52,920 bases of DNA, taken from NCBI GenBank assembly GCA_051024685.1, contig JAZHPA010000018.1, positions 1-52,920 of the forward strand, read 5' to 3'. Source of the DNA: UBA12545 sp051024685. GTDB lineage: Bacteria > Bacillota > DSM-521 > Neomoorellales > Neomoorellaceae. Below, in pieces: positions 14,236 through 22,762 of the stretch. Position numbers and translations under genes: made by a program. Numbering within the stretch: the first letter of the stretch is position 1; every line of letters begins with the position of its first letter. The notes beneath the pieces are model-generated. The model made no database searches. It was not told where the DNA came from and saw only the letters and a list, made by a program, of their open reading frames with translations.

Positions 14236-16350
14236 TCACACCAGCTCCAAATCTACCTGGCGGGCTTCTACGTTGACCCGGATCACCTGGACCTGTACCG
14301 TCTGGCCGACTTTGAAGGATTTACGGGTATGGGTCCCCACTAAGGCCATGTGGTCCTCCTGGTAATAGTAGTAATCGTCCGTCAAGGTGGAAATATGGAC
14401 GAGCCCTTCCACGGTATTTTCCAGCTCCACGAAGAAACCGTAAGGTACTACTCCGCTGATGATACCGGGGTAAACTTCTCCCACCCGTTCCTTCATATAT
14501 TCCACCATTTTCAGGAGAAGGGATTCCCTCTCCGCCTCTTCTGCTATCCTTTCCTGTTCCGAGGCCCGGGCAGCTGCTTGGGCTACCAGTTCCTTCAGCC
14601 TTTCTATGCGCCGGGGGTGGAGCTTCCCCTTGGCCAAGACTTCCCGCAGGATCCGGTGGACCACCAGATCCGGATAGCGGCGTATCGGAGAAGTAAAATG
14701 GCAGTAGTATTGGGAGGCCAGTCCAAAATGGCCCAAAGCCCCCGGGGCGTAACGCGCCCGCATGAGGGAACGCAAGATAACGGTACTGATAACCCTTTCC
14801 TCCGGCCGGCCGCGCATTTCGGTTACGATACGCTGCAACACTTTAGGATGGATGCGGCCTTCCGCGTCCCTGCGTACGTGATACCCGAAAGGGCCCAGGA
14901 AGCGGTTCAATTCCTCCAGCTTGTCCGGGGCCGGCTCCTCATGCACCCGGTAGATAAGTGGTATGTTGAGGAAGTGGAGGTGCTGGGCGACCACTTCATT
15001 GGCCAGGACCATAAATTCCTCGATAATCCGCTCGGCTATACTGCGCTGCACCCGGATGATTTCCACCGGCCTCCCGTCCTCATCCAGCAGGACCTTGGCC
15101 TCGGGGAAGTCAAAATCAATGGCTCCCCGCTTCATTCTCTTGTCGTATAAAATGAGACAAAGTTCCTCCATGAGGCGAAAATCCTCAACCAGTTCCTGGT
15201 AGCGGGCCATCAAGTCATGGTCTTGGTCCACCAAGATGCGTCGGACGGCATCGTAGGTCATGCGTTCCCGGATGCGAATAATCGAGGGGAAGATTTCATA
15301 ACTGACCACCTTGCCCCGGGGAGAAATTTCCATGACCACGGAGATAGCCAGACGGTCAACCCCGGCATTTAAGCTGCAAATGCCGTTGGAAAGGCGCGGC
15401 GGCAGCATGGGGATAACCCGGTCCACCAGATAAACGCTGGTCCCCCGACGGAAGGCCTCTTTATCCAGGGCGCCGCCTTCCCTCACATAATAACTCACAT
15501 CGGCTATATGAACCCCCAGAAGGAAATTCCCGTTGGACAGGCGCTCTATGGAAACGGCATCATCCAAATCTTTCGCATCGGAGCCGTCAATGGTGACCAG
15601 CCGCCAATCTCGCAGGTCTCGCCTGCCCTCCAGGTCCGCAGCCCCGATTTCTTCTCTGATTTTTTTCGCCTCGCGCTTCACCGCCGGGGGGAAATCGGGG
15701 TCCAAGTTATACTTCTTAATGATGGAGAGGACATCCACCCCCGGTGCCCCCGCCGGACCCAATACTTCGATAATCCTTCCCTCTGGATTGCGCCGCGCTT
15801 CCGGCCAGCGGGTGATTTCCACTACCACCTTATCCTGATGTTTAGCTCCCCTGCTTTCCTCCAAGGGAATAAAGATATCCTGTTGCAGGTGGGGATCGTC
15901 CGGTATGACAAAACCCACCCGGCGGTTGCGCTCATAGGTCCCCACAATGCGGGAATTGGCGCGCTTAAGAATGCGGATGATCTCACCCTCCCGCCGCCGG
16001 GTCCCCTGGTCGGGAAGCAGCCGGGCCAGCACCAGGTCCTGGTGCATGGCCCCGTTAAGCTTGCCCGGGCTGATGTATATGTCCTCTTGCCCCCTTTCCA
16101 GCGGAAGCAGGAAGGCAAATCCTTTAGGAGACACTTGTAATTTGCCTGCCGCCAGGCCCATCTTTTCCGGTACGCCGTATTTATTCTTGCGGGTGCGCAC
16201 CACCCTCCCTTCGGCTTCCAGCTCCTGCAACAGCTCCTTTAGGGTATGATAATCAGCCCCTAACGTCTCCTGCAGTTCTTCCAGGGTCATAGGACGGTAA
16301 GATTTATGCCGCATCAAATCGAGTACTTTCTCTGCTTCCAAATAAACCAC
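14236..16350 (-). CDS. rnr: Ribonuclease R
   Basis: A processive 3'-5' exoribonuclease of 704 residues, the normal size. It has an N-terminal winged helix (MTLEELQETLGADYHTLKELLQEL), two cold-shock domains (about 80-230) and the RNB catalytic domain with the metal-binding stretch TIDGSDAKDLDDAVSI. A C-terminal S1 domain follows (VGEVYPGIISGVVPYGFFVELENTVEGLVH). The start is GTG after TGGAGT. RNase R degrades structured and non-stop mRNAs with SmpB-tmRNA, and here it is convergent with them. It is the last gene of the amidase, CofE-like, rnr group. Confidence 0.95.
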   Translation of the reverse strand: MVYLEAEKVLDLMRHKSYRPMTLEELQETLGADYHTLKELLQELEAEGRVVRTRKNKYGVPEKMGLAAGKLQVSPKGFAFLLPLERGQEDIYISPGKLNGAMHQDLVLARLLPDQGTRRREGEIIRILKRANSRIVGTYERNRRVGFVIPDDPHLQQDIFIPLEESRGAKHQDKVVVEITRWPEARRNPEGRIIEVLGPAGAPGVDVLSIIKKYNLDPDFPPAVKREAKKIREEIGAADLEGRRDLRDWRLVTIDGSDAKDLDDAVSIERLSNGNFLLGVHIADVSYYVREGGALDKEAFRRGTSVYLVDRVIPMLPPRLSNGICSLNAGVDRLAISVVMEISPRGKVVSYEIFPSIIRIRERMTYDAVRRILVDQDHDLMARYQELVEDFRLMEELCLILYDKRMKRGAIDFDFPEAKVLLDEDGRPVEIIRVQRSIAERIIEEFMVLANEVVAQHLHFLNIPLIYRVHEEPAPDKLEELNRFLGPFGYHVRRDAEGRIHPKVLQRIVTEMRGRPEERVISTVILRSLMRARYAPGALGHFGLASQYYCHFTSPIRRYPDLVVHRILREVLAKGKLHPRRIERLKELVAQAAARASEQERIAEEAERESLLLKMVEYMKERVGEVYPGIISGVVPYGFFVELENTVEGLVHISTLTDDYYYYQEDHMALVGTHTRKSFKVGQTVQVQVIRVNVEARQVDLELV

Positions 16351-16401
16351 ACTCCAGTCGGCCTAGGCTAGGCCTTCACCTCCTCTTGGTGGTAATTAAT
16401 T

Positions 16402-17112
16402 TTACCAAATTCCTGCCTGCCGGGGATAGGCCTCGGACGGGACTCTATTCCCTCCGGCCCGTTTAAGCACTACAATAGGCGTCTGTTCGTCTTCATTCCC
16501 AAAGGGATTGTCATGCAGGGCAGCCTTTACCGCGGCAGCATACAGTTTGTTGCTGATACCGATAATGTCGACACAACCCAGGTCGTTCACATCGACTATG
16601 GCTGCCTCGGCCCCCGTGGACCTCTTAATGTCTTTCACCACCTTGGCCGGATTCTTGGGCCCCAACACTACATGGCGTTCATAAGGATACATAGTGCCGG
16701 CCACATCGTCTATCAAAGCCAACTCCCTTCCCGCCACGATGTAGAAAAGGCCTTTCTTGCGTAAAATTTTCCCCAAGGCGGCAGCAGCACACCCGGCCAG
16801 AATGCGCGCCCGGCCCACTTCGTTAATGGCCAGCTGCATGGCCGCCGGGGTGGCCAGGCTCCCGCTTTTGGCCGGAAAGCGGCAAAGAAAACGGGCCAGC
16901 CACCCCGGCCGAACGGTCTCCGGCAAAATGGCCCGGCCCTGGGTGATGGCTACGGCGCTTTCGGCCAGGGCGATGACATCGCCCCTGGCGACAATGCCTG
17001 TTGTGTAGCGCCTGGCCACCTCTACAATATCGTCTTTCTCCGTCAAAACATGGGTGCGGATGGGAATTTTAGCCGCAAACTGGATAGCCGGGGCTCCCTT
17101 TGCTCCCTTCAT
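16402..17112 (-). CDS. CofE-like F420 gamma-glutamyl ligase family protein
   Basis: A 236-residue member of the F420-0:L-glutamate ligase (CofE) family. CofE adds glutamate to coenzyme F420 using GTP. Family segments are PIRTHVLTEKDDIVEVARRY, GDVIALAESAVAITQGR and AAIVDVNDLGCVDIIG. ATG lies 3 nt after the amidase stop, so translation is coupled. No other F420 biosynthesis gene is in the window and most Clostridia lack F420, so the real substrate is probably another acid and amine. Family confidence is good; function is open. Confidence 0.75.
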   Translation of the reverse strand: MKGAKGAPAIQFAAKIPIRTHVLTEKDDIVEVARRYTTGIVARGDVIALAESAVAITQGRAILPETVRPGWLARFLCRFPAKSGSLATPAAMQLAINEVGRARILAGCAAAALGKILRKKGLFYIVAGRELALIDDVAGTMYPYERHVVLGPKNPAKVVKDIKRSTGAEAAIVDVNDLGCVDIIGISNKLYAAAVKAALHDNPFGNEDEQTPIVVLKRAGGNRVPSEAYPRQAGIW

Positions 17113-17115
17113 GGC

Positions 17116-18012
17116 CTAGCTTACCCCTCTTGTTGCAAATTGAAAGAAGCTGTGGATGGTAGCCAGGGCTAATTTGCGGTGAAAATACGGATTGCGCAAA
17201 ATGCCTTCATCCACCCAGTTGGTAATAGTGACCGTCTCCACCAATAGCGCCTGCTTGTCGCCCAGGACCGCCAGGTCCGGGCAGGGCCCCACTCCGCGGC
17301 CGGGGATCTTGGTCTTAGCCACAATCTCTTCCAGGGTAAGGCGGGCTAAGTCGGCACCCCCCTCGGCCTGAGGGTTATACAGGACGGCCGCCCCCCTTAC
17401 CTTACGGTCCCTCATACCATAAGTATGCAGGCTGATAAAGAGGACGGTATCTTCAGTTACCTTCCCGCACCGCTCCTGCCAGGTGGGGTTTTCCTCCGGT
17501 CCCCGGGTTATAACTACTTCCGCCCCCAGCCGCTCCAAGACCCGGCCAAACTCCTGGGAAGTAGTCCAAACTACATCCCTCTCCCAGAGGTCCACCGGCC
17601 CCCGGAATCCACCGTCCTTACCCCCGTGTCCGGGATCAACTACAATGCGCTTGCCCTGGTAAAATCTCTTCAGGGGCTCCCGGCTGAAGTGCAGGACAAC
17701 CCTGGCCGGCGGACCTTCCTGCAGGGTGGTAAAAACCTCCGTTTCCGTTTCCAGAAGGACATTAAAGTGAATTTTCCCGCTCGCAGTTTCTTCCACGATT
17801 ACTTCCCTTATAATCCCATCTTTTACTTTTAAAGGTCCCGTATACATATTGACCCCGGCTTCCGCCTGGAGTTGATACACAAGGGGTTCCAGTTGCGCCA
17901 GCCGGAAAGGAAAAGCACCGGTGGCTTCAATCACCAGTAGACTCTCGTCTTCGCCATCTTCCCCAGGCTGTAGCCGGCTCAAGATGTTGGTAAGACGAGG
18001 GGCTTCTACCAC
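17116..18012 (-). CDS. N-acetylmuramoyl-L-alanine amidase (Amidase_3)
   Basis: A zinc amidase that cleaves the bond between muramic acid and the stem peptide, 298 residues. The N-terminal 130 residues resemble the AMIN-type targeting domain. The catalytic part begins IVVDPGHGGKDGG, with zinc ligands His in DPGHGG, Glu in LWERDV and His in SLHTYG, and the catalytic Glu in LLVETVTITN. No signal peptide is evident from this GTG start, so it may act on the mother-cell or spore side, or the start may be wrong. A sigma-A promoter precedes it directly. Confidence 0.85.
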   Translation of the reverse strand: MVEAPRLTNILSRLQPGEDGEDESLLVIEATGAFPFRLAQLEPLVYQLQAEAGVNMYTGPLKVKDGIIREVIVEETASGKIHFNVLLETETEVFTTLQEGPPARVVLHFSREPLKRFYQGKRIVVDPGHGGKDGGFRGPVDLWERDVVWTTSQEFGRVLERLGAEVVITRGPEENPTWQERCGKVTEDTVLFISLHTYGMRDRKVRGAAVLYNPQAEGGADLARLTLEEIVAKTKIPGRGVGPCPDLAVLGDKQALLVETVTITNWVDEGILRNPYFHRKLALATIHSFFQFATRGVS

Positions 18013-18043
18013 TCCGTCCCACCTTCTTTCGGGTAACTACTAA

Positions 18044-18072
18044 ATTATAGTATTACCGGGCACCTTATTCAA
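18044..18072 (-). promoter_or_regulatory. Amidase promoter
   Basis: On the minus strand: -35 TTGAAT (18072-18067), a 17-nt spacer and -10 TATAAT (18049-18044). The CAGG end of repeat copy B lies 11 nt upstream of the -35 box. Confidence 0.75.
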
Positions 18073-18083
18073 TTACCACTTTC

Positions 18084-18318
18084 CCTGAGGGATCCCCAGT
18101 TTTTATTCCAGGCCTGCTTGGCTTTCGCTCGCTCCAGAAACCCTCGCGGGCCAAACTAGCGCTCGGCCTCAAGCTCCGGCGGGGTTCCCGGCCCAATCGG
18201 CGTCCTTGCCGATGGGCCGGTCTCGGACCTCCTATCCTCGACCCCGCCTCCGCTTTCGGCCAAAGCTCAAGTTTGGCCAGCCGCTCGGGTTTAGTCGCTC
18301 GCTTTCAAGTCCAAGCAT
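18084..18318 (-). repeat. Dispersed palindromic repeat, copy B
   Basis: About 235 bp in inverted orientation relative to copy A. The right terminus (CCTGAGGGATCCCCAG on the plus strand) is intact. The outer 35 bp of the left terminus are missing or diverged. The central stem is CCGGCCC/GGGCCGG (18188-18194, 18214-18220), enclosing TCGGC/GCCGA around a six-base loop, and differs from copy C by paired changes. Beyond it, 18319-18410 has nothing I can name. Confidence 0.8.
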
Positions 18319-18412
18319 ATAGCTTTCTATTTATTTCCATAGCATCCAGTTTTTTGCGCCGACCGTACCCCGGGCAACCCCTGCCAGGCCGGGCTTTAAG
18401 GTCGGGCGTGCC

Positions 18413-18450
18413 AGGAAACAGAAAGGCCCCAGGTAGTTGTTCCTGGGGCC
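18413..18450 (-). terminator. Intrinsic terminator of HD gene
   Basis: On the minus strand GGCCCCAGG and CCTGGGGCC form a 9-bp stem (18450-18425) followed by TTTCTGTTT. It ends the secG-hppA-HD transcript. Confidence 0.75.
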
Positions 18451-18472
18451 CCATGTACGAGAGGTAAACACC

Positions 18473-19024
18473 TTATAGACCCAGTTCATCCGCTATGCCC
18501 TTCATGGCTTCCAGCCCTATATGCAAGAAATCTTCCAAAGACAATCCCAGCTCCTGGCAGGCGGCGATCTGTTCGCGTTTGGCGCCCCGGGCAAAGGATT
18601 TTTCCTGGTAGCGGTTCAGGAGGAAAGATACATCCACAGGAGCCAGTTTTTTCTCCGGCCGGATGAGGGCGGCAGCCACAATTAGCCCTGTCAGGGGATC
18701 GGTGGCATAGAGGGCCTTGCTCAAGCGGTCTTCCCGGGGCAGGCCATGAACTTCGTTGTGAGCTTTGACTGCATAGACGATCTCCGGGTCCAGTCCTTCT
18801 TGCTCCAACATCTCTCCCCCCACCAGGCTATGGCGCTCGGGGTCGTCTTTGGTGGCTTCATAGTCGATATCGTGGAGGAGTCCGGCCAGACCCCATTTCT
18901 CTTCGTCTTCCCCTAAATGCCTGGCCAGGGCCCTCATAACGGCCTCTACCGCCAGGCAGTGTTTGAGGAGATTGGGGGTCTTTATATGTTTTTGCAGAAG
19001 TTTAATAGCTTCTTCTCGCTGCAA
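18473..19024 (-). CDS. HD-domain hydrolase
   Basis: A 183-residue HDIG/HD-superfamily metal-dependent phosphohydrolase. The metal ligands are visible: H in LLKHCLAVEAVM, HD in LAGLLHDIDYE, H in ERHSLVGGEM and a downstream D in ALYATDPLTGL. TTG start follows GGAGTGAT. It is 27 nt downstream of hppA and shares its transcript. Substrates of this subfamily are mostly unknown; nucleotides are the usual guess. Confidence 0.8.
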   Translation of the reverse strand: MQREEAIKLLQKHIKTPNLLKHCLAVEAVMRALARHLGEDEEKWGLAGLLHDIDYEATKDDPERHSLVGGEMLEQEGLDPEIVYAVKAHNEVHGLPREDRLSKALYATDPLTGLIVAAALIRPEKKLAPVDVSFLLNRYQEKSFARGAKREQIAACQELGLSLEDFLHIGLEAMKGIADELGL

Positions 19025-19051
19025 TTTCCATCACTCCGGCTGTTCTTCACA

Positions 19052-21058
19052 TTACATAAAGAGCGGTGCAAACACCAGGGAAACAATAGTCATCAGCTTG
19101 ATCAGGATGTTCATCGAGGGACCGGAAGTATCCTTGAAAGGATCCCCTACGGTATCCCCATTCACCGCCGCCGCATGAGCAGGGGAACCCTTGCCCCCGA
19201 ATTGGCCGCCTTCAATGTATTTCTTAGCGTTATCCCAGGCGCCGCCGGCATTGGCCATCATGACCGCCAGCAGGAATCCCGAAACGAGAGCTCCGGCCAG
19301 CAGCCCCCCCAGAGCTTCCTTGCCCAACCCGGGAAGGAGGCCTACGGCCAGGGGAACGGCTACTGCCAGAAGGCCCGGTACCAGCATTTCCCTCAAGGCC
19401 GCACCCGTACTGATGGCTACGCAGCGGGCGTAATCGGGCCGGGCCTGGCCTTCCATAAGGCCGGGGATGGTCCTGAACTGGCGCCGCACTTCCTCTATCA
19501 TATCGAAAGCCGCCCGGCCCACGGCCTTCATAGTCAGGGCGGCAAAAAGGAAGGGCAGCATGCCACCGATAAAAAGACCGGCTACCACTTTAGGATTGGT
19601 GAGATCAATGGAGGTGATTTTGGCTGCCGTGGTATAGGCGGAAAGGAGGGCCAGAGCTGTCAGGGCAGCGGAACCGATAGCAAAACCTTTGCCAATGGCA
19701 GCGGTGGTATTGCCCACGGCATCCAAGGTATCGGTAATCTTGCGCACCTGGGGCTCCAGCTCGGCCATTTCCGCAATGCCACCGGCATTATCGGCAATAG
19801 GTCCGTAGGCATCTACCGCCACGGTAGTGGCGGTGGTGGACAGCATGCCTACCGCTGCCATGGCTATGCCGTAAAGGCCTGCAAATTTAAAAGCAGCCAG
19901 AATGGCTATCACGATGACTATAATAGGCAAGGCAGTGCTAAGCATGCCAACGCTTAAACCGGAAATAATGTTGGTGGCCGTACCCGTCTGGGAAGCTTTC
20001 GCAATTTCCTTTACCGGCCCATAGTCACCGGAAGTATAGTATTCGGTAATCCGCCCGATAAGCACCCCTGCCACCAGGCCGGCTATCGTAGCCATAAACA
20101 CCCCCATCCCTGTGCGGGGAGGCAAGAGACCGGTAGTTACGAAATACGTACCAATAATAGCCAAAATGCTGGCTACCATGGTCCCGGTGTTGAGGGCTTT
20201 TTGCGGGTTGCCGCCGTCCCCAGTGCGGACAAAGAAGGCACCAACAATGGAAGACACGATTCCGACGGCCGCCACCATAAGGGGAACTATGGTCCCGTTG
20301 GGTATACCCAGGGCGGCCCCCAGGGCAATGCCGGAAATAATGGAACCCACATAGGATTCAAATAGATCGGCTCCCATGCCGGCCACGTCGCCCACGTTAT
20401 CTCCTACATTATCGGCGATTACCGCCGGGTTGCGGGGGTCGTCTTCCGGAATGCCTGCCTCTACCTTACCCACCAGGTCAGCGCCTACATCGGCTGCTTT
20501 AGTATAAATGCCGCCACCCACGCGGGCAAAGAGGGCGATGGAGCTGGCCCCCAGGGCAAAACCGTTGATAATATTAGGGTTGTCAAAAAGGAGATTCACT
20601 ATTCCTAAACCGAGCAAGCCCAGGCCTACTACGCACATACCCATAACCGAGCCGCCGGAAAAAGCGATGCCCAAGGCTGAGTTCAGATTCCTGCGGGCCG
20701 CATTGGCCGTACGGACGTTGGCCTTGGTGGCTACATTCATGCCGACATAGCCGGCACCGATGGAACATAGGGTGCCCAGAACATAGGCGACAGCGGTCAC
20801 CGGCTGCATGCTCTCAGCACCCTCGGTCATCACACCGGTAATGACAATCAAAGCTGCCAAGCCCAAGACAAAGAATACCAGGGTGCGGTATTCCCGCATC
20901 AAGAAGGCCATGGCTCCTTCATGGATGGCGGCAGCTATTTCCTGCATCCGCGGCGTGCCCGGGTCAGCCTGGCCGATGCGGCGGGTTAAGTAATAAGCGA
21001 AGGCTAAAGCCAAAATTCCTGCTACTGGTGCTACCAAAAGCAAGTCCAAAGCCTTCAC
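19052..21058 (-). CDS. hppA: Membrane-bound ion-pumping pyrophosphatase
   Basis: A 668-residue integral membrane protein with about 16 helices that hydrolyses pyrophosphate and pumps Na+ or H+. The active-site block (DVGADLVGKVEAGIPEDDPRN, then ADNVGDNVGD) is complete. GNTTAAIGKG has Ala where K+-independent enzymes have Lys, so it should be K+-dependent. The homologue known from Moorella thermoacetica pumps Na+, but the ion cannot be read here with certainty. GTG start lies unusually close to AAGGGG. It lies downstream of secG. It lets anaerobes conserve energy from biosynthetic pyrophosphate. Confidence 0.95.
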   Translation of the reverse strand: MKALDLLLVAPVAGILALAFAYYLTRRIGQADPGTPRMQEIAAAIHEGAMAFLMREYRTLVFFVLGLAALIVITGVMTEGAESMQPVTAVAYVLGTLCSIGAGYVGMNVATKANVRTANAARRNLNSALGIAFSGGSVMGMCVVGLGLLGLGIVNLLFDNPNIINGFALGASSIALFARVGGGIYTKAADVGADLVGKVEAGIPEDDPRNPAVIADNVGDNVGDVAGMGADLFESYVGSIISGIALGAALGIPNGTIVPLMVAAVGIVSSIVGAFFVRTGDGGNPQKALNTGTMVASILAIIGTYFVTTGLLPPRTGMGVFMATIAGLVAGVLIGRITEYYTSGDYGPVKEIAKASQTGTATNIISGLSVGMLSTALPIIVIVIAILAAFKFAGLYGIAMAAVGMLSTTATTVAVDAYGPIADNAGGIAEMAELEPQVRKITDTLDAVGNTTAAIGKGFAIGSAALTALALLSAYTTAAKITSIDLTNPKVVAGLFIGGMLPFLFAALTMKAVGRAAFDMIEEVRRQFRTIPGLMEGQARPDYARCVAISTGAALREMLVPGLLAVAVPLAVGLLPGLGKEALGGLLAGALVSGFLLAVMMANAGGAWDNAKKYIEGGQFGGKGSPAHAAAVNGDTVGDPFKDTSGPSMNILIKLMTIVSLVFAPLFM

Positions 21059-21077
21059 CCCCCTTAAAATGTGCAGC

Positions 21078-21302
21078 TTAAACTATAGAAAGAAGTAAGG
21101 TAAACAGCATAAAGGCCGCCGCCAAACCGGCTGATATTTTGGCCAAAAATTCATCCAGTCCCTTTTTCTTGCCGAAGATGCTCTCCGCCCCGCCGGCAAT
21201 GGCGCCCGAGACCCCTGCGCTGCGGCCCGATTGGAGCAAAACCGAAGCGATTAAGGCCAGGGCCACCAGAATCTGGAGCACCAGCAGTATAGTCCGCAGC
21301 AT
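21078..21302 (-). CDS. secG: Protein translocase subunit SecG
   Basis: A 74-residue inner-membrane subunit of SecYEG with two hydrophobic helices (TILLVLQILVALALIASVLLQ and AAAFMLFTLLLSIV). The conserved loop is SGRSAGVSGAIAGGAESIFGKKKGLDEFL. ATG 21302 after GGGAGGTGA is preferred over an ATG 29 codons upstream, which would add a non-conserved tail. A secG gene after enolase is common in Firmicutes. Confidence 0.93.
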   Translation of the reverse strand: MLRTILLVLQILVALALIASVLLQSGRSAGVSGAIAGGAESIFGKKKGLDEFLAKISAGLAAAFMLFTLLLSIV

Positions 21303-21388
21303 CCTGTCACCTCCCGGTGGGTAGTAAATAGTATAGCACATTTCCGCCGGCAATGCCTTTATTTTAACACATGGTGCAGAAAGAGACA

Positions 21389-21431
21389 AGGCTTAAAGAG
21401 GCCTTCCCCCCGCTGCCGCCCCTTTAAGCCT
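21389..21431 (-). terminator. Terminator-like hairpin between eno and secG
   Basis: AGGCTTAAAG and CTTTAAGCCT, 10 bp each, enclose a G/C-rich loop and are followed on the minus strand by TTGTCTCTTT. It probably ends or attenuates the glycolytic transcript before secG. Confidence 0.6.
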
Positions 21432-21461
21432 CGTTTTACTCCCGCCGTAGATTATTACCTG

Positions 21462-22748
21462 CTACTTCCTTATGTTGTAAAACGCCCCCAGTCCGGCAAA
21501 GGTCGCCGCCAGGTCTAGCTCCTCTTCGATGCGTAGGAGCTGGTTGTACTTGGCCACCCTGTCGGTGCGGGAAGGAGCCCCGCTCTTGATCTGACCAGCA
21601 TTGGTAGCCACAACAATATCGGCGATGGTGGTGTCCTCCGTCTCGCCCGACCGGTGGGAAATGATGGCCGTATAACCGGCCCGCTTGGCCATTTCAATAG
21701 CTTCCAAGGTTTCCGTCAGGGTTCCGATCTGGTTGACCTTGATAAGAATAGAGTTAGCCACCCCCATCTCAATACCCCGGCGAAGCCTCTGGGTATTAGT
21801 AACAAAAATATCATCTCCAACCAGCTGCACCTTATCCCCTAGCCTTTGGGTTAACAACCTCCAGCCTTCCCAATCCTCTTCCGCCAGACCGTCCTCCAGG
21901 GAAATAATGGGGTACTTTTCCACCAGGGAGGCATAGAACTCTACCATTTCTTCCCGGGTACGGGTTACCCCTTCTCCCGCAAAGTGATACCGGCCATCGC
22001 GGTATAGCTCGGTGGCTGCCGTATCTAGGGCCAGGAAAACATCCTTGCCCGGCTGGTACCCGGCCCGGCTGACGGCTTCCAGGATAACCTCGATGGCCTC
22101 TACATTGGAGCTTAAATCGGGGGCGAAACCGCCTTCGTCGCCTACGGCCGTATTGAGCCCCTTGGCCTTGAGCACCGCCTTAAGGTGATGGAAGATTTCC
22201 GCTCCCATGCGTAGGGCTTCGGCAAAGTTTTCCGCTCCCGCCGGCATGACCATGAACTCCTGGATGTCCACGTTATTGTCGGCATGCTTCCCGCCGTTGA
22301 GGATGTTCATCATGGGAACCGGTAGGGTATGGGCATTGACCCCTCCCAAGTAGCGGTACAAGGGGAGCTCCAGGGCGGCGGCAGCGGCCTTGGCCACCGC
22401 CAGCGACACGCCCAGGATGGCGTTGGCCCCCAGTTTGCCCTTGTTGGGGGTTCCGTCCAGCTCGATAAGCTGCTGATCGACGGTGCGCTGGTCCAGGGCA
22501 TCCATCCCCACAATTTCCGGAGCGATGATGGAGTTGACGTTATTCACCGCTTCCTGGACGCCCTTGCCCAGGTAGCGGTGCTGGTCATTGTCCCTCAATT
22601 CCACCGCTTCATAGGCTCCGGTAGAGGCGCCGGAAGGGATGGCCGCCCTGCCCAGGGCTCCACCTTCCAGCACTACTTCTACCTCCACTGTGGGATTGCC
22701 GCGGGAATCTAAGATTTCCCGGGCATAAATATCGTTAATAATGGTCAT
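21462..22748 (-). CDS. eno: Enolase
   Basis: Converts 2-phosphoglycerate to phosphoenolpyruvate. It has 428 residues, standard length, and ATG follows GGAGGTG. Key features are SRGNPTVEVEV, the Gly-loop SGASTGAYEAVELRD, metal ligands in FLALDTAATE, ISLEDGLAEEDW and VGDDIFVTN, and SHRSGETEDTTIADI near the C-terminus. It is the last gene of the gap-pgk-tpiA-gpmI-eno series, 14 nt after gpmI. Confidence 0.98.
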   Translation of the reverse strand: MTIINDIYAREILDSRGNPTVEVEVVLEGGALGRAAIPSGASTGAYEAVELRDNDQHRYLGKGVQEAVNNVNSIIAPEIVGMDALDQRTVDQQLIELDGTPNKGKLGANAILGVSLAVAKAAAAALELPLYRYLGGVNAHTLPVPMMNILNGGKHADNNVDIQEFMVMPAGAENFAEALRMGAEIFHHLKAVLKAKGLNTAVGDEGGFAPDLSSNVEAIEVILEAVSRAGYQPGKDVFLALDTAATELYRDGRYHFAGEGVTRTREEMVEFYASLVEKYPIISLEDGLAEEDWEGWRLLTQRLGDKVQLVGDDIFVTNTQRLRRGIEMGVANSILIKVNQIGTLTETLEAIEMAKRAGYTAIISHRSGETEDTTIADIVVATNAGQIKSGAPSRTDRVAKYNQLLRIEEELDLAATFAGLGAFYNIRK

Positions 22749-22762
22749 GGTAACACCTCCAG

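Noticed and set aside
18319..18410. Possible second repeat copy left of the HD terminator
   Set aside because: ATCCAGTTTTTTGC resembles a repeat terminus but stands in the wrong orientation for copy B's missing left end, and the flanks do not match.
18917..19957. 346-codon plus-strand frame antisense to hppA and the HD gene
   Set aside because: It is a mirror of conserved minus-strand genes with strong codon structure and carries no domain of its own.
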